This document shows, piece after piece, positions 33,117-42,829 of a stretch of 64,000 nucleotides of DNA. A model generated the notes under the pieces. The model saw nothing but the letters and a program-made list of their open reading frames with translations. It made no database searches and was not told where the DNA came from. Source of the DNA: Rhizobium sp. Root1203 (GTDB lineage Bacteria > Pseudomonadota > Alphaproteobacteria > Rhizobiales > Rhizobiaceae). The stretch covers positions 126,642-190,641 of the forward strand of contig NZ_LMCW01000012.1 of NCBI RefSeq assembly GCF_001424945.1, written 5' to 3'. Position 1 is the stretch's first letter. Every line of letters starts with the position of its first letter. A program made the position numbers and the translations under genes.

Positions 33117-34322
33117 ATGTCGGCTATACAGGTTCCAGGCTTATTGTCTTTCACCATCGCAATTCTCGTGTTCTTCGCCGGTGCAAATCTCAATCGTTTC
33201 ATCCCGATCCTGACCCGCTGGAGCATTCCGGAGGCGGTGACGGGCGGGCTTCTGGCGGCGGTGGCGACGCTGGTCGCCTATGAGTTCTTCGGGGTCGAGA
33301 TCAGCTTCTCGCTGGAGGCGCGCGACATGCTGCTCCTGTATTTCTTCACCGGTGTCGGCCTCAACGCGCGGCTCTCCGATCTGATCGCCGGCGGCAAGCC
33401 GTTTCTCGTCCTGTTGGCGCTGACGCTCGTCTTCCTCGCCATCCAGAACCTCGTCGCCTACGGCACGAGTTCGATGCTGGGTCTTCCCGAGGGGATGGCC
33501 ATCCTGCTCGGTTCGACGTCTCTGATCGGCGGCCACGGCACGACCATCGCCTGGGCTCCCATCGTGACCAGCCGCTTCGGTCTGAGCAACGCTCTGGAAG
33601 TCGGCATTGCCAGCGCAACGCTGGGCCTCGTCATCGCCAGTCTCGTCGGCGGACCGATCGCGCAGTACCTGATCCGCCGCAACCGCCTGAGCGGCCCGGC
33701 AGACGAAGAGCTGACGATCGGCGTTTCGCAGGCTTCCGTCAGCAGCCATCACGACGACGTCAGCTACGTCAGCCTGTTGCGAACGCTGCTGGTGACGAAC
33801 CTGGCCATTCTCGCTGGGTACGCCCTGCACGAGATCATTCTGGAGACCGGCGTCAATCTTCCGCTGTTCGTCGTTTGCCTGCTGGTCGCGATTGTTCTGA
33901 CGAACATCGTGCCGTTGCTGGCTCCGGGATTTCCCTGGCCGACGCGCACGCGCGCCCTGTCGCTGATATCCGACCTGTCGTTGAACGTCTTCCTCGCAAT
34001 GTCGCTGATGAGCATGCAGCTGTGGGCGCTCGGCGGCCTCGGCCTGGCGCTGACGATCGTGCTGGCCGTTCAGACCGTCGTCGCAGTGATCTACATCCTG
34101 TTCGTGGTGTTCCCCGCGATGGGGCGCAACTACGACGCCGCGGTCATTTCCGCCGGCTTCTGCGGGGTGGCGCTGGGGGCAACCCCGACGGCGATCGCCA
34201 ACATGACGGCGGTTACCAAAATCCACGGTGCGGCCACCATCGCGTTCATCATCCTGCCGCTCGTGTCGGCGTTCTTCATCGATCTCGCCAACGCTGCGGC
34301 GCTTGGGTTCCTTGTCCGGTGA
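33117..34322 (+). CDS. gltS: Sodium/glutamate symporter
   Basis: The 401-residue, about ten-helix inner-membrane protein matches GltS, which takes up glutamate with Na+. Key segments are [33 protein letters not shown] and the second-half repeat [19 protein letters not shown], the two inverted repeats with GG-loop-like signatures. It is followed 49 nt later by a hisC-like gene, so the two may be co-transcribed. Confidence 0.93.
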   Translation: MSAIQVPGLLSFTIAILVFFAGANLNRFIPILTRWSIPEAVTGGLLAAVATLVAYEFFGVEISFSLEARDMLLLYFFTGVGLNARLSDLIAGGKPFLVLLALTLVFLAIQNLVAYGTSSMLGLPEGMAILLGSTSLIGGHGTTIAWAPIVTSRFGLSNALEVGIASATLGLVIASLVGGPIAQYLIRRNRLSGPADEELTIGVSQASVSSHHDDVSYVSLLRTLLVTNLAILAGYALHEIILETGVNLPLFVVCLLVAIVLTNIVPLLAPGFPWPTRTRALSLISDLSLNVFLAMSLMSMQLWALGGLGLALTIVLAVQTVVAVIYILFVVFPAMGRNYDAAVISAGFCGVALGATPTAIANMTAVTKIHGAATIAFIILPLVSAFFIDLANAAALGFLVR

Positions 34323-34371
34323 AACAGGGCGCGGTCCGTCCATCGTTCCCTTGTCAATATTGGAAATCGCG

Positions 34372-35438
34372 ATGAGCCGATTTTGGAGCCCCGTCGTCAA
34401 CACGCTTGTCCCCTATGTCGCGGGAGAGCAACCGGCGTCGCAAGGCGTGGTGAAACTGAACACCAACGAAAACCCGTACGGGCCATCGCCTCGCGCGTTG
34501 GCGGCAATCGCGGCCGAGGCGACGGACGCGTTGCGGCTGTATCCCGATCCAACTGCGCGCAGGTTGCGGGAGGCGATCGCTCGAAGCCACGGTCTCGACG
34601 CAAGCAATGTTTTCGTGGGCAACGGCTCCGACGAAGTCCTGGCCCACACGTTCCAGGCATTGCTGAAACACGATGCGCCGCTGCTCTTTCCTGACATCAG
34701 CTACAGCTTTTACCCGACCTATTGCCGCCTCTATGGCATCGACTTTCGCGAGGTCGCGCTGGATGATGCCATGCAAGTCCGCGTCGCCGACTATCGGCAG
34801 GGGTGCGGCGCGATCATCCTGCCCAATCCGAACGCTCCCACTGGGATAGCGCTGGAGCTCACAGAGATCGAAAGGCTGCTTGCGGATCATTCCGAGCAGG
34901 TGGTTGTGATCGACGAGGCATATGTCGATTTTGGTGCGGAAAGCGCGATCCCGCTGATCGAGGACCATCCAAACCTGCTGGTTGTCCAGACTTCTCCAAA
35001 TCGCGTGGTCTGGCCGGACTTCGCGTTGGCTTCGCCGTTGGACAGGCGCACCTCGTCGAAGCCCTGCAAAGGGTAAAGGACAGCTTCAACTCCTATCCGC
35101 TGGATCGGCTTGCCATCGCTGGCGCGATTGCGGCCTGGGACGATCGGGCCTGGTTCAGGGACAAGCGGGACCGGATCGTCGCCACCAGGGAGAGGTTGTC
35201 GATCGCCTTGCGCGGCCTCGGATTTGACGTTCTTCCCTCGGCTGCCAATTTTCTGTTTGCGCGCCATGCTGCCCTGTCGGCGGCACACATCGCGGCGCAG
35301 TTGAAGAAAGAGGCGGTTCTGGTCAGGCATTTTCCGAAAGCCCGCATTGAAGACTATCTGCGCATCAGTATCGGCACCGACGAGGAGTGTGAGACGCTGA
35401 TATCCGTCCTGGAAGGCATTGCGCGGCCTCGGACATGA
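34372..35438 (+). pseudogene. hisC: Histidinol-phosphate aminotransferase-like gene, frameshifted
   Basis: The first frame ([48 protein letters not shown]) ends at 35076. A second frame takes over from about 34998 with [15 protein letters not shown] and ends at 35438. Total 1067 nt is one base short of a whole number of codons. Restoring one T in ACTTCTCC (34990 to 34997) gives [11 protein letters not shown], including the PLP-binding Lys. The intact parent would have been about 355 residues. A real single-base deletion or a sequencing error would look the same. Confidence 0.85.
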
Positions 35439-35595
35439 CGTCTCGGCCAAATTGCGCAGCCGTGGATTGCCGTCGTCGGCCAAGTGCAGCCTTGTCGCAC
35501 TCGCGGCATAAACGCTGCGGCTGCTGCGGGGGCACTTGAAGCCTTCTGAGCCGGCGGTACATGGTGGCGCCAGCATCAACTCTCGGGAATCACCC

Positions 35596-35949
35596 ATGCC
35601 CTTTGCCCTCAACCCTGCCGCCGTCTGGCCGGTCGTCATGCTGCTTGCCTCCAACGTCTTCATGACATTTGCCTGGTACGGGCATCTGAAACACAAGGGC
35701 ACGGCGATTTTCATCGCCATCGTGGTCAGCTGGGCGATCGCTTTCTTCGAATACTGCCTGGCGGTGCCCGCCAACCGCATCGGCTCGGAGGTCTATTCGA
35801 CCGCACAGCTGAAGACGATGCAGGAAGTGATCACGCTGCTGGTCTTTTCCGGCTTTTCGGTCTTTTGGCTCGGCGAGAGCCTGACCTGGAATCACGCGAT
35901 CGGCTTTGCCCTGATCGCAGTCGGGGCGTCCTTCATCTTTCGCGGCTGA
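35596..35949 (+). CDS. DMT-superfamily membrane protein, DUF486
   Basis: The 117-residue product has four hydrophobic helices and matches DUF486: VMLLASNVFMTFAWYGHLK, then FFEYCLAVPANRIGSEVYST and GFALIAVGASFIF. Members resemble small multidrug-type transporters but substrates are unknown. The ATG at 35596 starts a good N-terminus; the upstream in-frame ATG at 35536 adds a polar stretch and is not preferred. Confidence 0.88.
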   Translation: MPFALNPAAVWPVVMLLASNVFMTFAWYGHLKHKGTAIFIAIVVSWAIAFFEYCLAVPANRIGSEVYSTAQLKTMQEVITLLVFSGFSVFWLGESLTWNHAIGFALIAVGASFIFRG

Positions 35950-35985
35950 CAGCGCCGATCCCGTGCCGACGGCCACAATGACAGT

Positions 35986-36324
35986 TCATCGCTCCACGAA
36001 GGACCGAAGCCGGCCAAGCGCGTCGTCCCATTGTCGGGAGACACCGTCGAGGTAGGCGCGCATCACGTCGAGCCGGTCGGGACGGAAGGCGTAGTGGCTT
36101 TCGCGTCCGACCTTGGTGCTGTGGACAAGCCCGGCCTGTTCGAGCACGTGCAGGTGCTTGGTGATGGCCTGGCGCGTCAGCTCGGTGCCGACGGACAAGC
36201 CGGCGATCGATCGTTCGCGTCCGTCGCTGAGGGTCGTCAGCAGGAACAGGCGCGTCGGGTCGCCAAGCGCCGCGAACAGCGTGGCGGGACTCTCGCCGCG
36301 AGCTGCGACATCAGCGTTCGACAT
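35986..36324 (-). CDS. ArsR-family transcriptional regulator
   Basis: The 112-residue winged-helix protein contains LFAALGDPTRLFLLTTLSDG, AITKHLHVLEQAGLVHST and GRESHYAFRPDRL, as expected for ArsR. It lacks the metal-binding Cys pairs typical of metal sensors, fitting the group linked to SRPBCC genes. It overlaps the SRPBCC start codon side by 14 nt. Likely controls its own operon through the two dyads upstream. Confidence 0.9.
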   Translation of the reverse strand: MSNADVAARGESPATLFAALGDPTRLFLLTTLSDGRERSIAGLSVGTELTRQAITKHLHVLEQAGLVHSTKVGRESHYAFRPDRLDVMRAYLDGVSRQWDDALGRLRSFVER

Positions 36325-36757
36325 GAGCCTTGATGTTTCTGACCTGTTCGGCCCAGCCACCCTCGTTCATGCGGAAGGCTTCGGCGCGGCGATGGGCGGG
36401 GACATTCTCAAAGCCGGACTCGGTCACCGTCAGGCGCGTGCCGGTGGCCGTCGGTTCCAACCGAAACTCGACGAGCGTCGGCGTCTCCTTGGAGTAGTCG
36501 ACATTGGGATCGATGGCGTAGGGCTTCCAGGTGAAGGAGAAGAGGTCGGGCTCGTCCATGCGCTTTACGGTCGCCTGCCAGCGAACGTGCTCGAAACCCG
36601 GGTAGGTGATATGGCCCGAGGATACTTCGCCGGGGACGAATGGCCCGTCCAGCTGGACGCGGAACCACTCACCAAATTCGCGATGGTCGGTAATTGCCTT
36701 CCAGACGCGTTCGACCGGGGCATTCAGTTCAACTGTCTTTTCGATACGAGCGGACAT
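36311..36757 (-). CDS. SRPBCC-domain protein (AHSA1-like)
   Basis: The 148-residue protein has the START-like helix-grip fold: IEKTVELNAPVERVWKAITD, GEWFRVQLDGPFVPG, LFSFTWKPYA and FRLEPTATGTRLTVTESGF. Such proteins bind hydrophobic ligands and commonly pair with ArsR regulators. A strong AGGAGG lies just before the ATG at 36757, inside an operator-like dyad. Ligand unknown. Confidence 0.88.
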   Translation of the reverse strand: MSARIEKTVELNAPVERVWKAITDHREFGEWFRVQLDGPFVPGEVSSGHITYPGFEHVRWQATVKRMDEPDLFSFTWKPYAIDPNVDYSKETPTLVEFRLEPTATGTRLTVTESGFENVPAHRRAEAFRMNEGGWAEQVRNIKAHVER

Positions 36758-36761
36758 ATTC

Positions 36762-36777
36762 GCAACCTCCTGGTTGC
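36762..36777 (-). promoter_or_regulatory. Operator-like dyad O1 (GCAAC-N6-GTTGC)
   Basis: GCAACCTCCTGGTTGC contains GCAAC-N6-GTTGC and covers the ribosome site of the SRPBCC gene. An identical 16-bp architecture recurs 44 bp upstream, so a dimeric repressor, probably the ArsR protein, is expected to bind here. Confidence 0.65.
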
Positions 36778-36805
36778 CTTTATATCGCACGATGGGCCGC
36801 GATTG

Positions 36806-36821
36806 GCAACCTGAAAGTTGC
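36806..36821 (-). promoter_or_regulatory. Operator-like dyad O2 (GCAAC-N6-GTTGC)
   Basis: Within GGCAACCTGAAAGTTGCC, GCAAC-N6-GTTGC repeats the dyad O1. It is 44 bp upstream of O1, in the probable promoter region of the SRPBCC-ArsR operon and beside the end of the neighbouring membrane protein gene. Confidence 0.65.
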
Positions 36822-36830
36822 CTTTCCAGA

Positions 36831-37418
36831 TCAGCCCAGCACGTCGTACAGGCGGAAGATGAAGCTGACCTGATAGACGAGGTTCAGGGAAACGAAGATC
36901 GCGTGAAAGCGGCGGTTGGCGGTCCAGGCGGCGACGAGGCAGGCAAGGATGTAGACGAGGTTGCGGGTCGGATACTCCCAACCCAACGATAGAATGTGGT
37001 CCTGTCCCTTGATGGCCGTATCGGCGATATCGATGGCATAGGTGAGGGCAAGCGTGCCGAAGAACCAGCGGCGGCGGGAGATGAAATACTCCTCGTAGCC
37101 TCCGTAGTCGTCGAGCGATGCGGGAAACAACAGCGAACAAAGTAGGAAAAACAGGCTGCAGAAGCAGACCAGAAAGAGATAGACGCCGAAATGCAGGACG
37201 GGGATTGCCTGAACTCGATATTCCCACCACCAGATATGGATGATGAACAGGAACATCGACAGCGCCCAGCCGAGATGCACGGGATAGACCTTGCCCTTGG
37301 CAGGATGCTGCACGATGCCTGCTATGCCCGTCAGCAGACGCGCCAGGCTGAGCGAAATCACCATTCCCATCACGACCTTGATGTGGAGGAAGACCTCCGG
37401 CGAGGCGACGGGTTCCAT
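36831..37418 (-). CDS. Six-helix membrane protein, unknown function
   Basis: The 195-residue product has about six membrane segments (for example VVMGMVISLSLARLLTGIAG, GWALSMFLFIIHIWWWEY, YLFLVCFCSLFFLLCSLL). It follows the thioesterase gene by 3 nt, so it is likely translated from the same mRNA. No family is recognised. Confidence 0.75.
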   Translation of the reverse strand: MEPVASPEVFLHIKVVMGMVISLSLARLLTGIAGIVQHPAKGKVYPVHLGWALSMFLFIIHIWWWEYRVQAIPVLHFGVYLFLVCFCSLFFLLCSLLFPASLDDYGGYEEYFISRRRWFFGTLALTYAIDIADTAIKGQDHILSLGWEYPTRNLVYILACLVAAWTANRRFHAIFVSLNLVYQVSFIFRLYDVLG

Positions 37419-37421
37419 GTG

Positions 37422-37808
37422 CTACTCCGCCGGCACCGGGGTCGGCTGCCCGTTCTCGTCGAGGGCGACCATGATGAAGGTACCGGCGGTGACCCTTTCC
37501 ATCTTGTTGTAGCGGGCGCGGGTCGCCCAGGCCTCCACGCTGAGGGTGATCGAGGTGCGCCCGACGCGTTCGATATCGGTGTAGACGGATAGCGTGTCGC
37601 CGATCTTGACGGGGAGCGCGAAGGCCATTTCCTTGACTGCGGCCGTCACGACGCGCCCCTTGGCGCGCTCGGCGGCGGAGATGCCCGAGGCAAGGTCCAT
37701 CTGGGCCATGACCCAACCGCCGAAGATATCGCCGGCCGGATTGGCATCGGCGGGCATCGCCATGGTCCGGAGTGTCAACGTGCCCTTCGGCTTGGCGTCG
37801 TCGGTCAT
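37422..37808 (-). CDS. Hotdog-fold acyl-CoA thioesterase (YciA-like)
   Basis: The 128-residue product hydrolyses acyl-CoA. It has PAGDIFGGWVMAQMDLASGI (with the catalytic Asp) and AFALPVKIGDTLSVYTDIE, matching the YciA/acyl-CoA thioesterase group. The ATG at 37808 follows a spaced GGAGCC; an ATG at 37832 is also possible. The downstream membrane protein gene may be co-transcribed. Confidence 0.88.
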   Translation of the reverse strand: MTDDAKPKGTLTLRTMAMPADANPAGDIFGGWVMAQMDLASGISAAERAKGRVVTAAVKEMAFALPVKIGDTLSVYTDIERVGRTSITLSVEAWATRARYNKMERVTAGTFIMVALDENGQPTPVPAE

Positions 37809-38171
37809 AGAGGCTCCTGTATCCAGTTTCATGGTCGATTCCGGGGGAACCTACCGCATAAGCCCGGAAACCGAAATTGGGGGGCGTGACAAAGTGAAGG
37901 GCGGGCGTGATCCCGCGATGGCCGACGCCGCACTCAGGTTCTCACGGCCTGCTGGCGATGCAGATGTTCGTCCGACCTGCAACTAAAGTCCTATTCGGAT
38001 TCTATCCGGTCATCGTTTTCCGATAATATTTATTCTAAACAATAGCTTATGTGGATGTTTGGAACTTCCAGACGTTACGTTATGTAAACCTCCCCTAATT
38101 GAGGTTCACGGTCCGGTAAGAAGAACATAGCAATATTTGACTATTATTAAATTCTGAACTTCTGGGGCACC
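37809..38171. other. Gene-free region upstream of the chemoreceptor
   Basis: No gene is supported in these 363 bp. The right half is AT-rich and presumably contains the promoter of the chemoreceptor gene. The ribosome site is TGGGGC just before the ATG at 38172. The left part is the divergent promoter side of the thioesterase gene. Confidence 0.55.
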
Positions 38172-39989
38172 ATGCGTAACGTGAAGATTTCGACCCGCCT
38201 CTATACTCTGGTGGGGATGGCTTTGGCCATTCTGGTTCTGACGATTGGCTTCTTCCTCAATTATTCGCACACCAAGCTCGAGAACGAGCGGAAGAGCGGT
38301 CTTGCGCAGATGGATGCGACGGCGATCGCGATCTTCGAGAAGTACTACAAGCTGGAGCAGTCCGGTGCGATGACGCGGGAGCAGGCGCAGGCGGCGGCCA
38401 AGGATGTGATTTCGGCGATGCGTTATGGCGGCAGCGGCTATTTCTGGATCAACGACATGCATCCGACGATGATCATGCATCCGATCAAGCCGGAGCTGGA
38501 CGGCACGGATCTGTCGCAGAACAAGGATCCGAACGGCAAGTTCATCTTCGTCGAATTTGCCGATACGGTGAAGAAGAGCGGGCAGGGCTTCGTCGACTAC
38601 TACTGGCCGAAGCCCGGGGCGGCGGAACCGGTGCTGAAATACTCGCACGTCGTCGGCTTCAATCCCTGGGGCTGGGTGGTGGGAACCGGGGTGTATGCCG
38701 ACGATCTGGCGGCGCTCTACTGGCAGAACGCGCTGTGGGCGGCTGTGGCCTGCCTGGTCGGGGCGGTCGTCATCCTGTGCGTGGCCTTCGCGATCGTGCG
38801 CAGCGTCACCGCGCCGATCGCGCGGCTGAAGACGGCGATGACGGCGATTGCCGACGAAGGGGAGACGGCCGACATCGTCGACCATGACCGCCGCGACGAG
38901 ATCGGCGCGATGGCGAAGTCGCTTCTGGTGTTGCGCGATTCGGTCCGCGAGCGCGCCGTCATGCGCGATCGCGAGAGCCGTCAGCAGCGGCAGATCGAGG
39001 ACGAGCGGCGCGGCAACGAGGCCAGCTGGCGTTCGGCGGCCGAGCGGCAGAGCCTGGCGATCCAGGCGCTGGGCGCCGGGCTGGAGCGGCTTGCCGCCGG
39101 CGACCTGACGGTGGCGATCGACGATATCGGCGATGACTATTCCAAGCTGCGCGCCGACTTCAACACCGCGGTCGAGGCGCTGAACGGCGTCATCCAGGCG
39201 ATCGCGGAATCGACGCGGATCGTCAACGGCAGCGCCGGCGACATCAGCGCGGCGACCGGCAACCTGTCCAAGCGCACCGAGCAGCAGGCGGCAGCGCTGG
39301 AGGAAACCGCCGCTGCCCTCGACGAGATCACCGCGACGGTGAAGACGGCCTCCGACCGTGCCGGGGAGGCGCGCGAGATGGTGGCCGAAACCAAGGCGAG
39401 CGCCGGCAAGTCGGGGGAGATCGTGCGCAATGCCGTTGCCGCGATGAACCGGATCGAGGATTCGTCGAACCGCATCGGCCAGATCATCGGGGTGATCGAC
39501 GAGATCGCCTTCCAGACGAACCTTCTGGCGCTCAACGCCGGGGTGGAGGCAGCACGGGCCGGCGAAGCGGGCCGCGGCTTTGCCGTGGTGGCGCAGGAGG
39601 TGCGCGAACTTGCGCAACGCTCGGCCAATGCCGCCAAGGAGATCAAGACGCTGATCAGCAGCTCGGCCAGCGAGGTCGGCAACGGCGTCACGCTGGTGCG
39701 CTCGACCGGCGATGCGCTGGTGGAGATCGAGGCGCTGGTCAACCGCGTCAACAACCACGTCAGCTCGATCGCCACGGCCGCCCGCGAACAGGCGACCGGC
39801 CTCCACGAGATCAATGCGTCCGTCAACCAGATGGACCAGATGACGCAGCAGAACGCCGCAATGGTCGAGGAAACGACCGCCGCCAGCCAGACGCTGGCCG
39901 GCGAGAGCCGCCAGCTGAGCGGGCTGCTTGCAAGCTTCAAGCTGAAGGACGACAGGCCGGCCGGCCAACGTTTCAGCCGGGCGGCTTAA
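38172..39989 (+). CDS. Methyl-accepting chemotaxis protein with Cache domain
   Basis: The 605-residue receptor has a first membrane helix (about residues 12 to 30), a single Cache periplasmic domain ([33 protein letters not shown] and [12 protein letters not shown]), a second helix (about 185 to 210), a HAMP region and a signalling domain whose tip is [16 protein letters not shown]. Ligands of this Cache group are often organic acids, which is inference. It lacks a CheR-binding pentapeptide. Confidence 0.94.
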   Translation: MRNVKISTRLYTLVGMALAILVLTIGFFLNYSHTKLENERKSGLAQMDATAIAIFEKYYKLEQSGAMTREQAQAAAKDVISAMRYGGSGYFWINDMHPTMIMHPIKPELDGTDLSQNKDPNGKFIFVEFADTVKKSGQGFVDYYWPKPGAAEPVLKYSHVVGFNPWGWVVGTGVYADDLAALYWQNALWAAVACLVGAVVILCVAFAIVRSVTAPIARLKTAMTAIADEGETADIVDHDRRDEIGAMAKSLLVLRDSVRERAVMRDRESRQQRQIEDERRGNEASWRSAAERQSLAIQALGAGLERLAAGDLTVAIDDIGDDYSKLRADFNTAVEALNGVIQAIAESTRIVNGSAGDISAATGNLSKRTEQQAAALEETAAALDEITATVKTASDRAGEAREMVAETKASAGKSGEIVRNAVAAMNRIEDSSNRIGQIIGVIDEIAFQTNLLALNAGVEAARAGEAGRGFAVVAQEVRELAQRSANAAKEIKTLISSSASEVGNGVTLVRSTGDALVEIEALVNRVNNHVSSIATAAREQATGLHEINASVNQMDQMTQQNAAMVEETTAASQTLAGESRQLSGLLASFKLKDDRPAGQRFSRAA

Positions 39990-40005
39990 GGACGAACACC
40001 CCGTC

Positions 40006-40036
40006 AATGCGGCCGGATCATGCAACCGGCCGCATT
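40006..40036 (+). terminator. Hairpin terminator of the chemoreceptor gene
   Basis: AATGCGGCCGG, loop ATCATGCAA, CCGGCCGCATT forms a perfect 11-bp stem, followed by GTCATAT. It lies 16 bp after the stop. The absence of a T-run makes it a weaker intrinsic terminator, but the stem is very stable. Confidence 0.7.
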
Positions 40037-40278
40037 GTCATATCAGCATCACTTGAATTTTCGCCTTCTACTAGTAAGCTGACAGCCAGCTATTCAAATG
40101 AGGGCATTCGATGCGGCTTTCGAGCACCCGGCAGATCTGCCGCGGTCAGCGCCAGACATCCCAAGCATTTCACCGCCGCCATTGCCTGGATCTGCCAAAC
40201 CGGTGCCAGGGGCCGGCGATGTGTCATTGAATCCGGCCCGGTGAAAGCCGGGTGGCGTCGTCCGATAGAGGGAACAGC

Positions 40279-41940
40279 ATGAAACGCGTGTTATCGAGCC
40301 TCATCGCTTCCCTTTCGGTCGTCGGCCTGGCCCTGGGCTTTGTGTTCTTTTCAGCGTCGCTGACGCCAAGCCTGATGCCGCGCTCGTTCCTGGTGCAGGG
40401 GGCGTTGTCCGGGGTCAGCGCAGCGGTCGGATATCTGTTCGGCGTGGTGCTTACCTGGCTTTGGCATTATCTGCAGCTCCCGATTCCAAAGACGCCGCCG
40501 GTGGTGGTGAAGGCGGCCGTCGTCGTTTTCGGCCTGGTGCTGTCGATCGTCTTCCTGTGGCAGGCGGCGGGCTGGCAGAATTCGATACGCGACCTCTGGC
40601 ACATGCCGCCTCTCGATAGCGCCGAACCCTACAAGCTCGCAGCGGTCGCGGGCGTTGTCTTTCTTGTCGCCGTCCTTCTCGGGCGACTGTTCCGGTTGAC
40701 CGTTCTGTGGACATCCGACTGGTTGTCGCGGTTCGTGCCGCGCCGCGTCTCGAACGTTGTCGGCGGTCTGATCGCGATTCTGCTTTTCTGGTCCGTCGTC
40801 GAGGGCGTGCTGCTGCGCGCCGCGCTGCATTTTATCGATTCCTCGTTCCAGAAGGTCGACGCTCTGCTGGAGGACAATGTTCCGAGACCGACCGATCCTG
40901 CAAGGACGGGCAGTCCATCTTCGGTGGTCGGATGGAACGGCCTTGGCCGACAGGGCCGGAACTTCATTGCTTCCGGGCCGACGGCGACGGATATCGGCGC
41001 GTTCTGGAAAGGCGAGGCCCGCGACCCGATCCGCGTGTATGTCGGCCTGAACAATGCCGATTCCATCGAGGCACGGGCGAAACTCGCCCTGCAGGAGTTG
41101 CAGCGCGACGGCGCGTTCGACCGCTCCATCCTCGTCATCATCGTGCCGACGGGTACCGGCTGGGTCGATCCGGCTGCGATGGACCCGCTCGAATATCTGC
41201 ATCGCGGCGATGTGGCGAGCGTGGCGCTACAATATTCCTATCTGTCGAGCTGGCTGTCGCTGCTGGTGGAGCCGGAATACGGCTCGGAGTCTGCCAAGGC
41301 GCTGTTCCGCGAGGTGTACGGTTACTGGACGACCTTGCCGCATGACAAGCGTCCGAAGCTCTACCTGCACGGCCTCAGTCTCGGTGCGCTCAACTCGCAG
41401 ATCTCTGCGGATCTTTTCGATGTCATCGCCGATCCCTTTCAAGGCGCCCTCTGGAGCGGCCCGCCGTTCGAGAGCGCGACATGGAGGGCCGTCACGGCGG
41501 GCAGGGACCCGCAGTCGCCTGCCTGGCTGCCGAAATTCCGGGACAGCTCGATTATCCGGTTCACCAACCAGGAGAACCAGCTCGACATTCCCGGCGCGGC
41601 CTGGGGGCCGATCCGGATCGTCTACCTGCAATATGCTAGCGACGCCGTCACATTCTTCGACGCTCACGCCTTCTATCGCGAGCCGGCCTGGATGCGGAAG
41701 CCGAGGGGACCGGACGTGACCGCTAGCCTGAGATGGTTCCCGGCGCTGACGATGCTGCAACTCCTGTTCGACATGATGATCGCGACGACCTCGCCGATGG
41801 GCTATGGCCATGTCTACGCGCCGGAGCATTATATCGACGGCTGGGTGGCGGTCACGGCGCCTGCGATCGAGCCCCGGCAGATCGACGAACTCAAGCGGCA
41901 TTTCGCAGACACGGCAGCCACGATCGAAGGGCATGATTGA
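40279..41940 (+). CDS. Membrane-anchored alpha/beta-hydrolase family protein
   Basis: The 553-residue protein has about five N-terminal membrane helices (residues 5 to 190) and a C-terminal hydrolase-like domain with nucleophile motif HGLSLGALNSQ (GxSxG), preceded by VGLNNADSIEAR and IIVPTGTGWVDP. This domain layout corresponds to a family of membrane 'alpha/beta-hydrolase' proteins of unknown substrate. The ATG at 40279 has GAGGGAAC upstream. Confidence 0.85.
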   Translation: MKRVLSSLIASLSVVGLALGFVFFSASLTPSLMPRSFLVQGALSGVSAAVGYLFGVVLTWLWHYLQLPIPKTPPVVVKAAVVVFGLVLSIVFLWQAAGWQNSIRDLWHMPPLDSAEPYKLAAVAGVVFLVAVLLGRLFRLTVLWTSDWLSRFVPRRVSNVVGGLIAILLFWSVVEGVLLRAALHFIDSSFQKVDALLEDNVPRPTDPARTGSPSSVVGWNGLGRQGRNFIASGPTATDIGAFWKGEARDPIRVYVGLNNADSIEARAKLALQELQRDGAFDRSILVIIVPTGTGWVDPAAMDPLEYLHRGDVASVALQYSYLSSWLSLLVEPEYGSESAKALFREVYGYWTTLPHDKRPKLYLHGLSLGALNSQISADLFDVIADPFQGALWSGPPFESATWRAVTAGRDPQSPAWLPKFRDSSIIRFTNQENQLDIPGAAWGPIRIVYLQYASDAVTFFDAHAFYREPAWMRKPRGPDVTASLRWFPALTMLQLLFDMMIATTSPMGYGHVYAPEHYIDGWVAVTAPAIEPRQIDELKRHFADTAATIEGHD

Positions 41941-42071
41941 TTTCAGCCTTTCCATTCTGTTCACAAACGGGATTATCGCGTGCGTTAACCATGCCTGTTA
42001 GGCTTTCGTTCAGGCTCACGCATCAGTTTGCGCCGCAGTGGCTGGGAAACCACATCCTTGAGGCTCGAAGA

Positions 42072-42230
42072 ATGACCTATAGCGGCTTGCTCCTTTCTGC
42101 CATCGTGGCCGGGCTGATCACAATCCTTGCGATCGGCAGCCGACCTGCGACCGAGGCGGCGTCCAACTGGCCACAGATGGATCTTTCAAAAACCGACCGG
42201 ATCGTGACGGGTAGCGTCCCGCCTCGATAA
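42072..42230 (+). CDS. Small single-helix membrane protein
   Basis: The 52-residue frame starts MTYSGLLLSAIVAGLITILA, a single membrane helix, and ends KTDRIVTGSVPPR. A weak GAGGCTCGAAG precedes the ATG. Conserved-looking composition supports it, but the gene is small and no family is known to me. Confidence 0.45.
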   Translation: MTYSGLLLSAIVAGLITILAIGSRPATEAASNWPQMDLSKTDRIVTGSVPPR

Positions 42231-42399
42231 GGAGACGACGGTTGCGGGACGTGCTGGCGCCATATTGTGCCAAGCGGTCCGTTTTTTCTGATCGATTCAG
42301 ACAAATACAAGAATTCGCCTGTACTAACTTAGGGGTTGCAGCAAGGCTGCGTTAAGGCCGCGCGACGTAAGCGAGTGGAGTAGTGAAAGCGTTAGACCC

Positions 42400-42639
42400 A
42401 TGAACAGCTCCAATCCGCGGTACGACATCATTTGCGATCCACTCGATATGTGGATTGTCTGGGACAACCAGACCGACGAACCCGCCACCTTCGGCGGCCA
42501 GATACTTCATGGATTGACCCAGGGCTATGCCGTCGAGGTCGCCAAGATCATGAACGAAATCTACGGCACCGGCGGCCGCCCGGCGCGGCAGGTCGATAAG
42601 ACCGCGCCGGCGGGCGCTGCCTTGCGGAACGCTATCTGA
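42400..42639 (+). CDS. Small soluble protein, unknown function
   Basis: The 79-residue product (RYDIICDPLDMWIVWDNQT, then EVAKIMNEIYGTGGRPA) looks like a short folded protein. It is followed by a PLP decarboxylase gene after 190 bp. No family is recognised. Confidence 0.55.
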   Translation: MNSSNPRYDIICDPLDMWIVWDNQTDEPATFGGQILHGLTQGYAVEVAKIMNEIYGTGGRPARQVDKTAPAGAALRNAI

Positions 42640-42829
42640 CGCCCGGTGTCCCGCCGTTGCGTGGATCGGTCCACGGCACGGCTGCTTTCATCCTCCTCGC
42701 GCACGACGCTGCGTTCGCCAAATGGACGCTGCGGGAGCTGCGTTGCGCATTCCTGCTTCCAGACGTAAGCTGACGACGTCCGACATCGCGTATGGCGAAG
42801 CGGTCCAGTTTCGCCGGGAGGCCGATGCC

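Noticed and set aside
38106..40025. A 639-codon frame on the minus strand opposite the chemoreceptor
   Set aside because: It is antisense to a full Cache-HAMP-MCP gene and has Arg/Asp/His-rich, family-less sequence.
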